A stretch of 64,000 bases of DNA from JAWKWH01 sp965204295 (GTDB taxonomy: Bacteria; Pseudomonadota; Alphaproteobacteria; Rhizobiales; Rhizobiaceae), in assembly GCA_965204295.1 (NCBI GenBank), contig OZ241973.1:2418001-2482000 (forward strand). The letters are read 5' to 3'. Every line of letters starts with the position of its first letter. The stretch's first letter is position 1. Positions 62,091 to 64,000 of this stretch are shown one piece after another. The notes under the pieces are model-generated. The model did not search any database. It had not been told where the DNA came from and saw nothing but the letters and a program-made list of their open reading frames with translations. Made by a program: the position numbers and the translations under genes.

Positions 62091-63023
62091 ATGACCCTTT
62101 CCAGCGAAATGCGCCAACGGCTGCTGGCGCCGCGACCAGGCCAACTGCGCGTGATCATGGATACAGACACCTACAACGAAATCGACGACCAGTTTGCGAT
62201 TGTGCAGATGATGCTGTCACCCGCACGGTTATCGGTCGAGGCGATCTATGCCGCGCCGTTTCACAACCACCGCTCCTCCGGACCCCGGGACGGGATGGAG
62301 CAGAGCTATGACGAAATATTGCGGCTGCTGGAGCGTCTGAACATTGATCCCACCGACCTGGTTCACAAAGGCGTCGGCGCCTATGTCGGATCGGAAAAGG
62401 AGGCTGTCGAGGCGCCTGCGGTTGACGATCTGATTGCGCGGGCTCGTGTGAGTTCGCCTGACGACCCGCTTTACGTTATTGTGATCGCCGCAATCAGCAA
62501 CGTGGCTTCCGCCATCCTGAAAGCGCCTGACATCATTGACCGGATTGTTGTCGTCTGGCTCGGTGGGCATGTTTTGACATGGCCCGACACGCGCGAGTTC
62601 AACCTAAAACAGGACGTCGGCGGTGCGCAGGTGCTGTTCGACAGCGGTGTGCCGGTGGTGATGGTGCCTTGCATGGGGGTGACGTCTCATCTGCACAGCA
62701 CCGTGCCCGAGATCGAACGATATATCGAACCCAACGGCGATATCGGCGCCTTTCTGGCGATGCGGTTCAAGGAATACAACGACATCCACAAAGGCTGGTC
62801 CAAAGAAATATGGGATATGGCCGCCGTCGCCTGGGTTTTGAATGCGGATTGGGGGCCAAGCCATCTGATTTCGTCCCCGATCCTGACCGATCAGGTCACA
62901 TGGAGCGTTGATCACAGCCGCCATTTGATCCGCTATGTCCATCACATCGACCGCGACGCGATCATGCAGGATTTCATCGATAAACTGGAAGCATTTACCG
63001 CAGGCCAAGCCCGACTTACATGA
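62091..63023 (+). CDS. Nucleoside hydrolase (IunH-like)
   Basis: This 310-residue enzyme hydrolyses the N-glycosidic bond of nucleosides to base and ribose. It has VIMDTDTYNEIDDQFAIVQM (calcium-binding Asp cluster) near residue 25 and later VVWLGGHVLTWPDTREFNLK (NxGG-like and EFN region with D). The family's DTDPGxDD is replaced by DTDTYNEIDD, a variant. ATG 62091 follows GGAG; the longer frame overlaps the permease. It stands where cassette A has the ADP-ribosylglycohydrolase. Confidence 0.9.
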   Translation: MTLSSEMRQRLLAPRPGQLRVIMDTDTYNEIDDQFAIVQMMLSPARLSVEAIYAAPFHNHRSSGPRDGMEQSYDEILRLLERLNIDPTDLVHKGVGAYVGSEKEAVEAPAVDDLIARARVSSPDDPLYVIVIAAISNVASAILKAPDIIDRIVVVWLGGHVLTWPDTREFNLKQDVGGAQVLFDSGVPVVMVPCMGVTSHLHSTVPEIERYIEPNGDIGAFLAMRFKEYNDIHKGWSKEIWDMAAVAWVLNADWGPSHLISSPILTDQVTWSVDHSRHLIRYVHHIDRDAIMQDFIDKLEAFTAGQARLT

Positions 63024-64000
63024 GCACTCTGGAACTGAAAAACATCCACAAATCCTTTGGAAAAACCAAGGTTCTGCGCGGCATCGACCTCGAAATCGCC
63101 GAAGGGGAGTTCGTGGCTCTTGTTGGCCCATCCGGGTGCGGAAAGTCGACGCTCCTCAGAGCCATTGCCGGACTTGAAAACGTCTCGGAGGGTGAGGTTG
63201 CAATCGGCGGCCAGGTTGTGAATGACACCGACCCGAAAGGGCGCAATGTCGCCATGGTCTTCCAAAACTACGCTCTGTATCCGCACATGACGGTGCGCCA
63301 AAACATTTCGCTGAACCTAAAAATCTCCCGGGTTCCCAAGGCGGATATTGACCGCCGCACCGAAGAGGCCACCAAGCTATTGGACCTGTCGGACCTGCTT
63401 GATCGGCTTCCCTCGCAGCTTTCGGGCGGACAACGCCAACGTGTTGCCATGGGCCGCGCGATTGTCCGGGATCCGGCCGTGTTTCTGTTCGACGAACCCT
63501 TGTCCAATCTGGACGCAAAGCTGCGTGTGCAGATGCGCAGCGAGATAAAGTCATTTCATGATAAGGTGCGCACCACTTCGATTTACGTCACACACGATCA
63601 GATAGAGGCAATGACCCTTGCCGATCGCGTGGTCGTCCTGAACGAAGGCCGTGTTGAACAAATCGGTACACCGATCGAGCTTTATCAAAGGCCTCGGAAT
63701 CTTTTTGTTGCAGGCTTCATCGGCTCGCCGGCAATGAATTTTCTTCATGGCATCTCAGTCTCGGATGGAGCGTCGAAAAAAGTAGCGCTCAAGGGACATG
63801 ATCATACAATCCCGGTGATAGATGATGTTCCCGATCAAACCCCGGTGATTGTCGGCATCCGACCCGAAAAGCTGACCCTCACGGAAAACAGCGGATTACC
63901 GGCAATCATCGAACATATCGAACCGACCGGACCGCAGACCCAATTGACCGTGCGAAGCTTGGGCACGACAGCGACACTGGTGCTGAATGGATATGCAGAG
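63020..64000 (+). CDS. ABC transporter ATP-binding protein (UgpC/MalK type), cassette B, partial
   Basis: The frame is open from ATG 63020 to the right edge (327 codons visible). Walker A GPSGCGKST, signature LSGGQRQRVAMGRAI, Walker B FLFDEPLSNLD and the C-terminal IVGIRPEKLTL are present. It overlaps the nucleoside hydrolase stop (ATGA). It is a close paralogue of the cassette A ATPase. Confidence 0.95.
   Translation, partial: MSTLELKNIHKSFGKTKVLRGIDLEIAEGEFVALVGPSGCGKSTLLRAIAGLENVSEGEVAIGGQVVNDTDPKGRNVAMVFQNYALYPHMTVRQNISLNLKISRVPKADIDRRTEEATKLLDLSDLLDRLPSQLSGGQRQRVAMGRAIVRDPAVFLFDEPLSNLDAKLRVQMRSEIKSFHDKVRTTSIYVTHDQIEAMTLADRVVVLNEGRVEQIGTPIELYQRPRNLFVAGFIGSPAMNFLHGISVSDGASKKVALKGHDHTIPVIDDVPDQTPVIVGIRPEKLTLTENSGLPAIIEHIEPTGPQTQLTVRSLGTTATLVLNGYAE

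Overview
The window is chromosomal DNA of an alphaproteobacterium, probably from the Hyphomicrobiales (Rhizobiales) side. The evidence is gene order: dnaX-ybaB-recR with a short SRP RNA upstream of dnaX, a neighbouring HIT/nudC pair, and a prs-rplY-pth-ychF block next to pgeF. The DNA is mostly GC-rich, with two conspicuously AT-rich patches (about 24.35-25.3 kb and 27.45-27.9 kb) that look foreign. The lineage is inferred from protein families and synteny only.

Layout. (1) 1-6.7 kb, all on the minus strand: a DNA methyltransferase, a small conserved protein, a retropepsin-like aspartic protease, a DEAD/DEAH helicase and the start of a GIY-YIG-type partner protein. This is a restriction/defence-like operon with a BrnT/BrnA toxin-antitoxin remnant joined to the helicase. 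(2) 7-9.4 kb: a secreted protein, an IS4 remnant and a LeuA/NifV-type synthase gene. (3) 10-16.1 kb: a complete type III restriction-modification pair (mod-res), bracketed by a 255-bp direct repeat of the synthase gene start. (4) 16.9-23.8 kb: sulfotransferase, hydroxyquinol/catechol-type dioxygenase, a TRAP transporter, OsmC, a RutE-like nitroreductase and a YciI protein. (5) 24.1-25.2 kb: AT-rich, with a decayed effector-like gene and a frameshifted DUF2188-type gene. (6) 25.3-42.8 kb: the housekeeping core. recR is separated from ybaB-dnaX by about 6.5 kb of mostly broken accessory genes: a GNAT, an IclR fragment, a TctC fragment, a membrane/Mrr nuclease, an intact UPF0261 gene and a broken flavin oxidoreductase. 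(7) 43-51.6 kb: IS5 remnants, a truncated CBASS locus (CD-NTase plus patatin tail), a frameshifted XRE-ImmA regulator, a broken LysR, an intact glutathionyl-hydroquinone-reductase/LysE pair and a HicB antitoxin. (8) 51.6-64 kb: two divergent, mirror-image sugar-type ABC cassettes, one with an ADP-ribosylglycohydrolase and the other with a nucleoside hydrolase. A LacI regulator and a 29-bp palindrome lie between them.

How it fits together. The core genes look intact, except nudC, which has an in-frame TGA. The accessory regions are a graveyard: at least a dozen broken genes, fragments of IS3, IS4, IS5 and IS30 transposases, and several segmental duplications. Many breaks are single-base changes in short homopolymers, so some may be consensus errors; read-level checking would decide this. 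Intact accessory functions that probably work are the type III R-M system, the methyltransferase-helicase operon, the TRAP/dioxygenase cluster and, at least in part, the paired ribosyl-substrate ABC system.
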